NCBI GenBank assembly: GCA_030068075.1
Contig: CM057831.1
Span: forward strand, 10,645,370 to 10,709,369
From: Paguma larvata
Taxonomy: Eukaryota; Chordata; Mammalia; Carnivora; Viverridae
Length of the DNA: 64,000 bases
Direction of reading: 5' to 3'
Under the pieces are notes generated by a model. That model was not told the DNA's origin and searched no databases. It saw nothing but the letters and a program-made list of their open reading frames with translations. Position 1 is the stretch's first letter; each line of letters starts with the position of its first letter. The translations under genes and the position numbers were made by a program. Of this stretch, positions 43,420 through 55,104 are shown piece by piece.

Positions 43420-44335
43420 TTTTCCACACTTTAAAACATTTTTAAACACTTTGAGCTTAAAACACACAGAAAGTTTACTGTCTTAACCCATTTGAAAGTA
43501 TACAGTTCAATGGTATTGAGTACATTCACACTGTTGTGTGGCCATCAATACCATCAATCTCCAGGACTGTTTTTCCCTTCCAGAACTCCAGACCCATGAA
43601 ACAATAATCCCCATCTTTTCCTCCGCCCAGATACTGGAAGCTACCCTTCTACCTTCTGTCTCTATGAATTGGCCCACTCTAGGTACCTCATTTAAATGGA
43701 ATCATACAGTATTTGCCTTTTTGTGCCTGGCTTAGTTCACCTAGCACAATGTCCGCAAGGTTTACCCATGCAGCCATGTGTCCGCTTTTTCCTTCTTTTT
43801 ATTTTTTAATGTTTATATTTTTTGAGAGACAGAGTGTGATTGGGGGAGGGGCAGAGAGAGATGGAGATAGAATCAGAAGCAGGCTCCAGGCTCTTGAGCT
43901 GTCAGCACAGAGCCAGATGCAGGGCTCAAACCCACGAGCCGCGAGATCATGACCTGAGCCGACGTCAGACGCTCAACTGGTGCCACACAGGCGCCCCAGT
44001 TTTTCCTTCCTCTTTAAGGCTGAATAACCTGCCATTATTTATCCCATATTTCATTTCTCCATTCATCTATGATGAACACCTGGGTTGCATTTACCTCTTG
44101 GTTATTGTGAATAATGCTACTGTGAACACGGGTGTATTAATCTCTCTTCAAGATCCTGCTTTCGATTCTTTGGGTGTATACCTAGAGGCAGAATTGCTGG
44201 ATCATATGGTATCTGTTTTTAATTATTCGTTGTTTTCCATACGGATCACACCATTTTACATTCCCACCAACAGGGCACAAAAGTTCCAATTTTTCCATAT
44301 TCTCACCAACACTTACTTCCTGTTTAAAAAAAAAT
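43420..44335 (-). mobile_element. Old L1 3' fragment, split by a CanSINE
   Basis: Degenerate reverse L1 sequence (GTGTGGCCATCAATACCATC, then GGAATTGCTGGATCATATGG-like text). It resumes after the SINE at 43798-43997. Confidence 0.75.
43798..43997 (-). mobile_element. CanSINE nested in an old L1
   Basis: Reverse element ending in GGCGCCCC with TTTTTCCTTC on both sides. The L1 sequence resumes after it. Confidence 0.92.
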
Positions 44336-44344
44336 AGGTATTTA

Positions 44345-45080
44345 AATAGCCAAGCAAATGTGGCAAGAAGATTTGAAGAAGAACTAAATAGAGCTCTTAG
44401 AATTAAGAACTATAATTACTAAAATGAAAAAATTGAATGTTTGGGGTAAATAACATTTAAGATGGAGATAAAGAGAGAATTAAGAAACTGGAAGGTAGAC
44501 TGAAGAAATTACTAATTTTGCTGCAGAAAGAGATAAGAAGCTAAAATATACGTATATACAAAAAACAAAGCTATGGACAGTGGAGACTAAAATAATAATG
44601 TCTAAGATATCCAGTTAAATCCTCAGAGGCAGAGAACAGAAATATGAAGAGAAATAATATCTCAAGAGATAATAGCTGAGAATGTCCAGAACCCAACAAA
44701 GGCATGAATCTACACGTACCACATTTGTCACCACATTGTAGTGTATACACATACAACCAAGGTAGAAACATTCCAGTAAATCCTCACCTAGGCACATAAT
44801 AGTGAAACTTCAGAACACCAAATATAAACAGAAACTCTTTAAAGCAGCCAGAGAAATAAGCCAGACTGTCTACAGCACCATAAAGGTACCAGTTAGACCA
44901 CCAGCAGACTTCCCCCACAGCAGTAAGAGAACTAGAAGATTCTATCTTCAGTGTGCCAAGACAATAGGGGTCAATCGAGAATTGTGAACCCTACGAAACT
45001 ACCTTTCGAGAATAAAGGCATTTTCAGGAAAATGACAACTGGAAGTTTGTTACCAACAGGTCTTCTCTAAAGGAAAATCT
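44345..45080 (+). mobile_element. Degenerate L1 ORF1-region fragment
   Basis: The segment resembles L1 ORF1 and following sequence: AAGCAGCCAGAGAAATAAGC, then AATAAAGGCATTTTCAGG. Stop codons and indels destroy the frame. Confidence 0.65.
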
Positions 45081-45084
45081 CAAA

Positions 45085-45830
45085 TACGTACTTTAAGTTT
45101 TGATTTAAATTCCAGTTAACACACAGTAATATTAGCTTCAGGTGCACAAAGTAGTAATTCGACACTTCTACACAACACCTAGGGCTCCTCGCAAGTGCAC
45201 TCCTTAGTCCCCATTACCTGGGGCACCCACCCCCCCACCCCAATCCTCTGGTAACCATCAGTCTTGTTCTATATAGTTAAGAGTCCGTTTCTTGGTTTGT
45301 CTCTCCCTCTTTTTCCCCCCTTTGCTCATTTGTTTTGTTTCTTAAATTCCACATAGGAGGCGTGCCTGGGTGGCTCAGGTCGGATGGACATTCAACTTTT
45401 CATTTCGGCTCAGGTCATGATCCCAGGATGGTGGGATCCAGCCCCACATGGGGCTCTGTGCTGATAGTGTAGAGCCTGCTTAAGATTCCCTCTCTCTCCC
45501 TCTGCCCCCTCCTGCTCGTGCTAACACTCTCTTAAAAAAATTTTTTTCACCTAGAAGTGAAATCATATTTGTCTTTCTCTAATTTATTTCCCTTAGCATA
45601 ATGCTCTCTAGCTCCACATCGCTGCAAATAACAAGATTTCATTCTTTTTGATGGCTGAATAAGACCCTCTTGTATATATGTGCCACTTCTTTATCCATTC
45701 ATCAGTAGACGGGGACGTGGGCTGTTGCCATGATTTGGCTATAACGCTGCTACAAACATCGGGATGCATGCATCCCTTTGAATTAGTATTTTTGTATCCT
45801 TTGGGTAAATTCAAGTATGTACTTTAGAAA
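45085..45830 (-). mobile_element. L1 3' end, split by a CanSINE
   Basis: Reverse, younger L1 3' end similar to the copies at 6.6 and 28.2 kb. It contains CACCATAGGGCTCC-type sequence and ATGCTCTCTAGCTCCACATC, and is interrupted at 45356-45547. Confidence 0.8.
45356..45547 (+). mobile_element. CanSINE nested in an L1 3' end
   Basis: The SINE interrupts a reverse L1 3' end, which continues from about 45548. Confidence 0.9.
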
Positions 45831-46028
45831 GAAGAAGAACGATCCTCATAAGAAGAACGGAGATGCAAGATGACATAGTAAAGCAATGGGTAAAAATGTA
45901 GATAAATCTACATTGGCATAAAATAGCATCCATTTTGTGGGTCAGTTTTTTAAAACTTAACTAAAATACAGGATCACAATAGCATGCAGTCAGGAGGGGA
46001 CAGTTGGAGTTAAAATATTCTAAAGTTC

Positions 46029-46224
46029 ACGGGGCACCTGGGTGGCTCCGTCTCTTCAGCATTGGACTCTTGGTTTTGGCTCAGGTCATGATCTCTAGTT
46101 CGTGAGTTCGAGCCCCACATTGGGCTCTGTGCTGCTGGTGTGGAGCCTGCTTGGGACTCTCTGTGCCGCTCCCCAACTCACGCTGTCTCTCTCAAAATAA
46201 ATAAACATTAAAAATGTTTTTAAA
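46029..46224 (+). mobile_element. CanSINE
   Basis: Flanked by AAATATTCTAAAGTTC duplications at about 46013-46028 and 46223-46238. It sits inside old L1-like sequence. Confidence 0.93.
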
Positions 46225-46812
46225 TATTCTAAAGTTCTTAAATTGTTCAAGAAAAAAGTTTAGATATTGAATAAAGTTATATAACATAAAGTATCTGTAC
46301 TGTATTCTAAGTCAGATGAGTAACCACCTAAGGAGTGGAAAGGAAGTGTTTAGCTTTTAAAACAATCAAAATAAGAAATAGATTAAGGAAAAACAAACAA
46401 AAAATAATACAATCTCGGAAGGAGGAGGAGGAGAGACCTAAGAAAAGAGAAAGCAGAGAAAAAAATGTACAAAGTGGGATGATAAAAACCAGAGCGTCAC
46501 TAATCACAATCAACGTTAAACTCACCAACTAGAATATAATCAAGTTGGATAAAAATGTAAAATCAAACTATGTGTTCCTTATAAGAGATACACCCAAAAC
46601 ATTGGTTATGGAACCATTAAAAATGGAAAAGACTGAAAATGGTCTAGGACATAAGCACTTTACCAAATTTAAGCTGGAAAAGCTATAGACCTTTTTTTTT
46701 TAATAGGGTTTAAGACAAAAAGACACAACTGACTTCAGGAGAAAGAGAGTCACTACATAGTCATATAAAAGGATCAATTCACCAGAAAGGCAGAAGCAGC
46801 TCAAACTTAGTA
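46225..46812 (+). mobile_element. Degenerate L1 ORF2-region fragment
   Basis: Contains TAAGAGATACACCCAAAACA and GAGTCACTACATAGTCATAT, which resemble the 5' part of L1 ORF2. The frame is broken. Confidence 0.6.
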
Positions 46813-47056
46813 GGGGCGCCTGGGTGGCTTGGTCGGTTGAGCATCCAACTTCGGCTCAGATGATGATCTCACAGTTCAGGAGATCAAGTCCCACGTTGGG
46901 CTCTGTGCTGCCAGCTCAGAGCCTGGAGCCTGCTTCGGATTCTGTGTCCTCCCCTCGCTCTCTCTGCCCCTCCACCACTCGTGCTCTCTCTTGCTCTCAA
47001 AAGTAAATATTTAAAACACCTTGTAAATAAAAAGAAAAAAGGAAAGGAAAAAAACC
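46813..47056 (+). mobile_element. CanSINE
   Basis: GGGGCGCCTGGGTGGCTTGG head, complete body and a long A-rich tail. Confidence 0.92.
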
Positions 47057-47127
47057 ACAATCCCTTCCGTCACCACTGGAGTTGGGGATCATACCAAGCC
47101 CTCACTCTGAAACAGCGTTCAGATGGC

Positions 47128-47151
47128 GGGGGGTGGGGGGGGGTGGGGGGG
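47128..47151 (+). repeat. G-run cluster G6-T-G9-T-G7
   Basis: Three long guanine runs separated by single thymines, downstream of a CanSINE tail. Confidence 0.95.
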
Positions 47152-47433
47152 AATTATTCTGCTTTACCAGAGAAATCTACCTTCAGGTAACACAGTGGCT
47201 CAAGGGGGTGAGGGAGGAAGCTCTTTACAGAAAAGTGTATCTCATCAATATAAGTGAATGATAGAAAATTTGAAACTTATAAAATAATGGACTCAGGCAA
47301 GAATCATCAGTGGAGGCTGAAAACCATTAAGTAAAAGGTTTATGGAGAATTGGACACTTGTTTAATGCCCAAGTGTCACCCCACAGATGCCTTGCTTATC
47401 TCAAGAGGGAAACCTAACTTTAAAAACTAAGGA

Positions 47434-47639
47434 GGAGGTCCTGGGTGGCTCAGTCAGTTAAGCGTCCGACTTGGGCTCTGGTCATGATCTCGTGGTCCGT
47501 GACTTCGAGCCCCACATCTGGCTCTGTGCTGGCAGCTCAGAGCCTGGAGCCTGCTTCGGATTCTGCATCTCCCTCTCTCTTGTCCCTCCCCCGCTCGCAT
47601 TCTCTCTCTCAAAAATATATAAGCATAAAAATTTTTTTA
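47434..47639 (+). mobile_element. CanSINE within unassigned repeat-like sequence
   Basis: The body is intact; the first bases of the head are diverged. It ends in CAAAAATATATAAGC and a T-rich end. Confidence 0.9.
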
Positions 47640-48074
47640 GATCAGGAATCAGGCTGTCATCACACTGCCCAGTGGAATACCAGATATTATGCACTTCCCG
47701 ATGGGAATACGAATTACGCCTCATGGTGCATCTCCTGAAGGCACCTTGTCACAAATGCTTAACCTACACCCTTACATCTGATGTCCAATTTATAGGAAAC
47801 ATAAAAGTTGGAAGAATGAGTTACATGATACCACCTGCAAGCTAACAGACCAATCCAGGAGGAGGGAGCTTCTACCACACAGGTGGCCCAATCTCTTCGA
47901 TAAGACAATGTCATGAAAGGCTCCCAAGAGGCATGACGACCAGCAGCAAAAGCCGTTTGGGCAAAGGGGTGACTGCGGACATGTGACTAGGATCTGGGGA
48001 TGAGGGATAGGAAGGAGGTGCTCATTATGTGCGACAATGACATCATACTTTATCAACATATTCTCAGCTTGTAG

Positions 48075-48510
48075 ACAGGCATCCAGAAGTTTTAGGATAA
48101 AATAATGTGAAGTTATGATTTACTTTGGGGGAAAAAATAACAGTTGACCCAGTTATGACAAAGCATCATCGAGCGAAATCGAAGTGATATTTACTATTCT
48201 GTTTTTCTTTATATTTGGAACGTCTCTCAGTAATTTTACCTATATAAACACAAGAAAAACAGCCCCAAAAGTGATAGAACTCCAAGGAGAGGTCGATAAA
48301 TCCACCATCACAGAGGAAGGCTGCTGTATCCTTCTCTCGATTATTGATGGGCCAATCGGATCGATGGGTCAGTCGGATGAAATAATCTGATTAGCAGGCT
48401 TAACAGACAAGCGTAGAAGCTAACACTCTACACTTAGAAAATATATATCCTTCTCAAGCGCATTTGTAAAAAGTTGGCTACATTCTAGACCATCAAGTCT
48501 CGACACATTT
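48075..48510 (+). mobile_element. Degenerate L1 ORF2-region fragment, continuation
   Basis: Segments resembling GATAGAACTCCAAGGAGAGG and CTTCTCAAGCGCATTTG fit the L1 endonuclease region downstream of the preceding fragment, implying an insertion between them. Confidence 0.55.
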
Positions 48511-49160
48511 CAGAAGTCTGGGCACCCATCAGACCCTGTTTCGTGCCATTGGTCCCCGCCCACCCTTGCCCTACCCTTAGGTCCCCCTACCCTTCCACCT
48601 CTAGACCCCACCTTCCCACCTCGAGTGGACCCGGCTCTGGTCCTTTTCATTTCCCTGGTTCTAAAGACCCGGTAGCTGCCATCATTTCTAACACCGCACC
48701 TGTCTCCATCCCCCACTGGGATCTGGACGGGCTTTGGCTTGGGTGGTGTTCCTCGTGCCCCTCACAGGGGGAGCCAGAGGCAGCTCTGGCACCCGGAGCC
48801 AGCAGACTGTGCCCACAAAGCACTGGCTTCCCCAGGGCTGCCTGGAAAGGCTGAGTAACAAAACATGGAAATTATTATCTACAGGACAAGTGTTGAATAA
48901 TGGAAGACAGGAGACAGGATGGAGCCAGCAGATAAATTACTCCTCCTTCTTCCCAGGATGGAACTATTCAGAGAAGCCGAGTTCCCCAGGGACGGTCCTG
49001 TGATTCAGCTCATGGCCCTGTGGTCAGCTTGGGAACATCTCACCTCGTGTTTGCTTTCCCTCCCTCCCTGCCTCGCAGCCCTTTCCCTCTAACTCTTGCT
49101 TCCCCAGGATGGAACCCCACGATAAAACGTGAAGTTGTAGGTTTAATTTAGACAAGTTTT

Positions 49161-49337
49161 CATTTTTTAAGTTTTATTTTATTTTTGAGAGAGAGCGAGT
49201 GGGGTAGGAACAGAGGGGGGAACAGAGGATCCAAAGTGGACTCTGTGTTGACAGCAGCTAGCCTGATGCAGGGCTCGAACCCACAAACCCTGAACCAAAG
49301 TCTGATGCTCAACCGACTGAACCACTCAGGTGCCCCA
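49161..49337 (-). mobile_element. CanSINE, older diverged copy
   Basis: Flanked by AATTTAGACAAGTTTT on both sides. It ends in CACTCAGGTGCCCC, the complement of the SINE head. Confidence 0.9.
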
Positions 49338-50092
49338 AATTTAGACAAGTTTTTTAAGAAACCTAGACTAAGCCTATGAAACAGATTAGACTGGTTGTGA
49401 TCCCATTAAAGTCAAGAGCAAACAATAGTTTTTAAAATATAAAATACCTATGACATTAAAAAGACTTCTAAATAATCCATAGGTCAAAACAGAAGTTATA
49501 AAGTTTCCTGAAAATAGAGTATTAATGAAAAATATATAATCCGTTATATATACGTACACAGATGGTTAGAAGTATCATGGATATATACTCATGGAATGTT
49601 CGGCAGCTACCCCTGAAGTGCCTGTGGCTCTTTCCCAACCTGGGTGTATGGAGAGATGAACCTACTTCTGCATTCTACAGGCAGAGCAGAAGTGATTCCA
49701 CTGGGTAGGGCAAGAGGGAGCCGGGAAATTACACCGTGGCTAACATAGACCCTCCCCACCTCTGGAAGGGAGGGTGTGGAAGGGAGACCTGTGGGTCGAG
49801 AAGATTCTGCCCTTTTCCACAAGGAAGGAAGGGAACCGAATCCCAAAGACACGAACTTGGCTATTGCAGCTCTGGGTCCAGAGCGACCTCCATGAGACAG
49901 CCTTCACCTGAAAGCCAGCTATCAGAGGGATCACGACAGAGCCCTGCGTGTGAACCTGACTGGGAGGGAGGTGCAGCCCAGCCTGTCGGTGTGGTGGGGG
50001 GCCTGAGGCGGGAATGGTGACCCCATATGGGGAGTTCTGTAATCCAGGCGGATATAAAGGTCACAGAAAGCGGCAACTGAAATAGAGCTAAC

Positions 50093-50289
50093 CTGGGGGG
50101 CTCAGTCCTTGAAGCGCCTAGCTTCGCTCAGGTCATGACCTCGCGTTCGTGAGTTCGAGCCCCACATCAGGCTCTGTGCTGCCAGCTCAGAGCCTGGAGC
50201 CTGCTTCGGATTCTGGGTCTCCCTCTCTCTCTCTGCCCCTGCCCTGCTCACACTCTGTCTCTCTCTCTCTCTCAAAAACAAATAAACAT
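50093..50289 (+). mobile_element. CanSINE
   Basis: The flanks are GAAATAGAGCTAAC on both sides, a clear 14-bp target duplication. Confidence 0.93.
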
Positions 50290-50525
50290 TGAAATAGAGC
50301 TAACAGCCGGGGAATAAACTCAGTCAGAGGGAAGAGCAAGAGGAAAGGCAGGGCGGGGAGACGCCCCGTGCTCCGAGGACAGGGTGAGAGAGGACAGAGG
50401 GGGAAGTAGAAAGGAGCTGTAAGATGGTTTTGCAGCGAAGCAAATAGAATGTGGGCTTCAGAGGCGGGCACGCCTCCCCCCAAAACTCAGTGTGCGTGTG
50501 TTTATTCTGAATGGACTACTCCGTT

Positions 50526-50749
50526 CTTTTTTTTTTTTTTTTTTTAACATTTATTCATTTTTGAGAGACAGAGGGAGACAGAGCACCAGCCGGGGAGGGG
50601 CAGGGAGAGAGGGAGACACAGAATCTGAAGCAGGCTCCAGGCTCTGAGCTGTCAGCACAGAGCCCGATGTGGGGCTCGAACCCACAGACGGCGAGATCAT
50701 GACCTGAGCCAAAGTCAGATACTTAACCAACTGAGCCACTCGGACGCCT
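50526..50749 (-). mobile_element. CanSINE
   Basis: Reverse element starting with a 20-nt poly-T and AACATTTATTCATTTTTGAG. Confidence 0.92.
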
Positions 50750-50879
50750 CTGGTCTACACAGTTCTAAATAAAACTGAAGGGTTCAAGTAGAGAGACAAA
50801 GTTCCCCCCCTCAGTCCCAGGCCTCCCTCCTCAGAGGCAACCACTGACTTCTTGTTGGATGTCTGTCTTTCCAGACTCT

Positions 50880-51060
50880 TCGCAAATACTTAACATCTCT
50901 GGGTCTCCATTTCCTCGTCTGTAAAGTGGGGCTGATAGTACTGGGGCCTCCCTCGTAGGGTCGCCGTGAGGGGTCAATAACCGGACCCGTGTAAGGTACT
51001 CGGAGCAGGTCCTGGTCCAGCAGGCGCTCGGCGTGTGTCAGCGCCGATCCGGTCATCACT
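50880..51060 (+). mobile_element. MIR
   Basis: GGGTCTCCATTTCCTCGTCT, then GTAAAGTGGGGCTGATAGTA, match the 3' half of MIR. Confidence 0.6.
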
Positions 51061-51575
51061 ACTTACAGACCTCTGCGAATGGCTACTTCTTCTCCGAAAG
51101 GCACTGGCTTTCCGTTCTAGCTCTGCTACCCAAGAGAGACATCTTCGGGAAGTTTTTTCTTTTTTATCTTTTTAACTTCTCAGTGCTCGGCTTTCATCGC
51201 GGGTAGAACGGGGAGAAATACACTTACCTTCCAGGAATACAATGATCTTCGATGTGCTGGGGGGAGGGGACTTGGGGCGCTAGGGACTCATCCCTATTGG
51301 CCTCCGTCATTACTACGCAGGGTCGGGGGCTCTCGCGCTTGCCCCCAGGGGCCTGGGCCCCTACCGTTTAGGGAGGGGAGAGAGGAACAGGCAGGACAAA
51401 ACCCCGCTTTTCTGATCCTCTGGAAAGGGAGTGCCCAGCGAGAGAAGCAGGTTTGGGCCAGGGACGCACACCTGTAGTTTTAACTAGTACTTCGCGGACA
51501 TGCATACAAATCACCGGGAACTTGCTACAAAGCAAATTGTGCTTCAGTAGATTTGAGGTGGGGCCTGAAATCCTT

Positions 51576-51796
51576 TTTTTTGAGAGAAAGAGAGAGAGAC
51601 TTTTTTTTTTTTTGAGAGAGAGACAGAGTGCAAGCAAGGAAGGAGCAGAGAGAGAGGGAGACACAGAAACGGAAGCAGGCTCCAGGCTCCGAGCTGTCAG
51701 CACAGAGCCCAAGGCAGGGCTTGAACTCACAAACCGTGAGATCATGACCTGAGCCGAAGTCGGACACTTAACCGACTGAGCCCCCCAGGCGTCCCC
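51576..51796 (-). mobile_element. CanSINE
   Basis: Reverse element flanked by CTGAAATCCTTT duplications. Confidence 0.92.
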
Positions 51797-52564
51797 CTGA
51801 AATCCTTTCTAACAGGCTGACTGGCAATGCCCACGCTTGTCCACATACGAACTTTAAGAAGCCAGGGCCCCGGCTCCCTGCCCCTCCCCTGGCCCGCCTG
51901 AAAGCCATGTCCGGATGCCCTGCCTTGCCAAGCCAAGGGCTCGACAACTGAACTCATAGTCCATTCTGGCCTCAAGGGGCTGCCTTCCCTCTGAGCAGAC
52001 AAGACACATGGTTCGAGGCCCCAGGCCTCTGGAAATTCCGTGCCTTCAAGGAAAGGGAGGGGGGCACGCAGATTTCCCCCAGAGAATAGACGGAGCCCTT
52101 GCTCCCATGGAATTCACATCCTAGTTAGAGAAGATACATAACAAGTAAACAAATACATGTCTTCTGTCTTCTGGGGATAAATGCTTTGAAATAAAATCAA
52201 GCGGGTTAAGGAACAAGCATCCGAGCTGGTGGGAGGTGCAACTGTAGATACGATGGCCAGAGAAATCTTCTCTAAGATGACCTTTGAGCAGAGACCTGAC
52301 TGAAATAGGACAACGAGCCTTGTGGGGATGTGGGGGGAAAGCATTCTAGCACAGAAACAGCACGTGCAAAGGTCCTGAGACAGGAGGACCTGATGTTGGA
52401 GGCATAGCAGCAAGAACAGTGAGGCTGTGAGTCAGCAGAAGGAGAGTGTTGGAAAAAGATCTCAAACAGGCAACCGGGGCAGAACCAAAGAGCCTTTAAG
52501 GCAATTGGGAGGAGTAAAATATACTGGAAAGTTCCGAGCAAAAGAATAATACCTAATTCTTGGT

Positions 52565-53005
52565 GATTTTTTTTAAACATGTCCTTTACGAACGATATAA
52601 TTCATCATTTTTGGCATAGAGGCCTGCCGATTTTGACAAACAAGCAATCACCTCTCCATCGCCCCCCAAAAGCCTCTCTTGTTCTTTAGAGCCTTCCCCA
52701 CGCCCACCTAATCTGTTTCTGTCGCCACAGTATTCTTTTCCCAGGATGGCACAGAAATGGAACAACACAGTAGGCGCCTTCTTGAGTCTGAATTCTTTCC
52801 CTTAGCATCACGCCTTAGAGATTCATCCGTATTGGCACAGGAACTTTTTATTACTGACAGGCACGCCACAGTATGGATGCGCGACAGTCTGTCCATCCGT
52901 TCGCCAGCTGGAGGGCATTTCGACCGTTTCCTTGTTTGGCGATAACCAGTAAGGCTTCTGTCAACATCCGTGTGCAGGTTTTTACACAACGGAAAGTTTT
53001 CACGG
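52565..53005 (-). mobile_element. Old L1 3' fragment
   Basis: Reverse degenerate L1 3' sequence including ATTCTTTCCCTTAGCATCAC and TTCGCCAGCTGGAGGGCATT. Confidence 0.65.
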
Positions 53006-53564
53006 ATTTCTTCCCACGAAGATGGAGCGTAAATCCACTCTCTCCTCTGAAACCACTCAAAGGCTGGGGAAGCGACGCACAGAAGGGCTTTCGGACACAG
53101 CGCACGAGGCGGCACGGGACAGTGAGCCCAGAGGGAGGAGAGACACAGGAAGGGCAGCCTACAGCGCAGGAGGGGACCCGGGCAGGGCCCGGCGACCTCC
53201 GGGAATCAAGGAGATGGGGGCACACGGCGTTAGGGAGGGCTCACCTTGCAAAGTCCTGGAGCAGAGAGAGCCTCCCGGGGAGAAGTCCGGAGACCCACAC
53301 CGGAGCCTCGGCGGGTCCTTGGCTCCTAACGGAAGCAGGTGTGTGAGGACACCGCCTGAGGCTGGGGAGGAGCCACGGGAGAGGGGCGGCGAGAATGATC
53401 CCCGGAGCTCACGCCCGGCCCAGAACAGGGACGCCGCCACCACCTGGCCTGGGGAAGCTTTGTAATTCATGGGAGGCAGGAAGGGCATCAAAAGGGGACT
53501 GCCTCAGTAGTGGGGCGAGATCCCCAAGAAGAAAGCCTGCCCTAGCAGCCCCAGGATCCGTGCT

Positions 53565-53582
53565 CCCCCCCCCCCCCCCCCC
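53565..53582 (+). repeat. C18 homopolymer
   Basis: Eighteen consecutive cytosines in unique sequence. The exact length is prone to sequencing error. Confidence 0.85.
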
Positions 53583-54840
53583 GCCTTTCTGGTGGTTCTG
53601 GCCACGGCCTCACGTGGTCTCTTCCCACACCCCGCCATCGGTATCAGCTGAAGACTCCGGAGGACCCTGGGCAGGTGAATTCTAATTGCCTTCACCTTCC
53701 AGTTTCTCAGCGCCTCTCCTCAACTCAGAGAGACGCCGGGCTTAGCCGAGTTCCCCCTCCCCCCGCGTTGCGGCATGGAAATCGCCTCCAGGCTGTCAGC
53801 TTGGCCAACAGTAGGGTCACCTGGCTCGTTTGTCCCTCTCAGGAATCACCGTCCTCCCATCCCTGGTGTCCTACATCTGAAAACCACCGTCTCATAAACT
53901 CTTTCCGGGTTCTGTAGCTGTTTGAGGTTCGAAAGTACGCGGTCCCCAAGTCTCTGTCTTGTGTGGAAGCCCGGGCGACATCATCTCGATGTGTTCTGGA
54001 AGGACCACTCAAGAGAGCAGACTAAGGACAAGCCTGGGCAGAAGGAGAGCAGTGAGGAAGGTGCTGGAGTCACCCAGGTGACAGGCGACGGTGGCCCAGT
54101 CCAGGACTGCACAGAGAGCTGTGGGGACAGGTCATTGAGTTCAGGATGTGTTTTGAACATAGAGCCGATGAGATGTGATGATTTTAGGGTTTCAGGTGTG
54201 AGGAAAAACTCCGAAGTCATAGGAGACTCTATTCGTTGGGGCCCAAACACATGCATACATACCCCTAATTCCTTCCCGGCCCGGCCTCATGCCCAGCAGA
54301 AACTCTTCTAACGTCAGGACTGCTTGGGTAATCCATGTTCAGATCGTTCAAGATCAGCATTGTGGGTAGAGGTATAAGCCAAAGCTCCCTTCCCCTCCGC
54401 CGCCGGAGAGCCTGCCCCCTGGAACAGCCGGCTGGAGGGACCAGCCAAGCAAAGCCCGGGGTGCTCAGATACTCCGGGCAGCAAGCCGTCCCGTGCCTCC
54501 CCGCTTCCCCCTTCGAGTTGCCCTTGTTCATTTGAAGCAGATTCCACCTGTTTCCGAATGTGAACCTGGGGTGGGGGGCCCGGGGAAGGGGACGCGATGA
54601 CTTCTAGTGGTACCAGAATCATTACCAAGGTCATCCGTACCGGGAGGGCCCTGGCGACGGTCCCGGTGTTAAAGGGCCGGTTTTTCAACTTCCCTATGAA
54701 CATATATGCCGCACGTTCTGAGACATTTGCCAAGGGTGCGCATACCTGGGCAGGCACCGTTCTAGACAAGGAGACTGGGGCTCGGGAGGTAAAGGAAACC
54801 GTCCCCATGACAGCTGGCGGGTGATAAAACTGGAACCCAG

Positions 54841-55062
54841 GGGCGCCTGGGTGGCTCAGTCGGTTGAGCGTCCGACTTCGGCTCGGGTCATGATCTCGCA
54901 GTCTGTGGGTTCAAGCCCCGCGTCGGGCTCTGTGCTGACAGCTCAGAGCCTGGAGCCTGCTTCAGATTCTCTGTCTCCCTCTCTCTCTGCCCTTCCTCCA
55001 CTCATGCTCTGTCTCTCCCTGTCTCAAAAATAAATAAACATTAAAAAAAATTAAAAAAAAAA
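54841..55062 (+). mobile_element. Young CanSINE next to the SCN4B 3' end
   Basis: Near-consensus copy flanked by AAAACTGGAACCCA and AAAACTGGGACCCA. It lies about 45 bp beyond the inferred SCN4B cleavage site. Confidence 0.93.
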
Positions 55063-55104
55063 ACTGGGACCCAACTCCCCGAAAGCCAAACACGGAAGCC
55101 CCGA

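Larger units (their letters stand above)
41786..55104. other. Intergenic region between TMPRSS4 and SCN4B
   Basis: About 13 kb between two convergent genes, dominated by old L1 fragments and eleven CanSINEs listed separately. 48500-49140 and 53010-53900 are unique, GC-rich and without recognisable genes. Confidence 0.75.
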
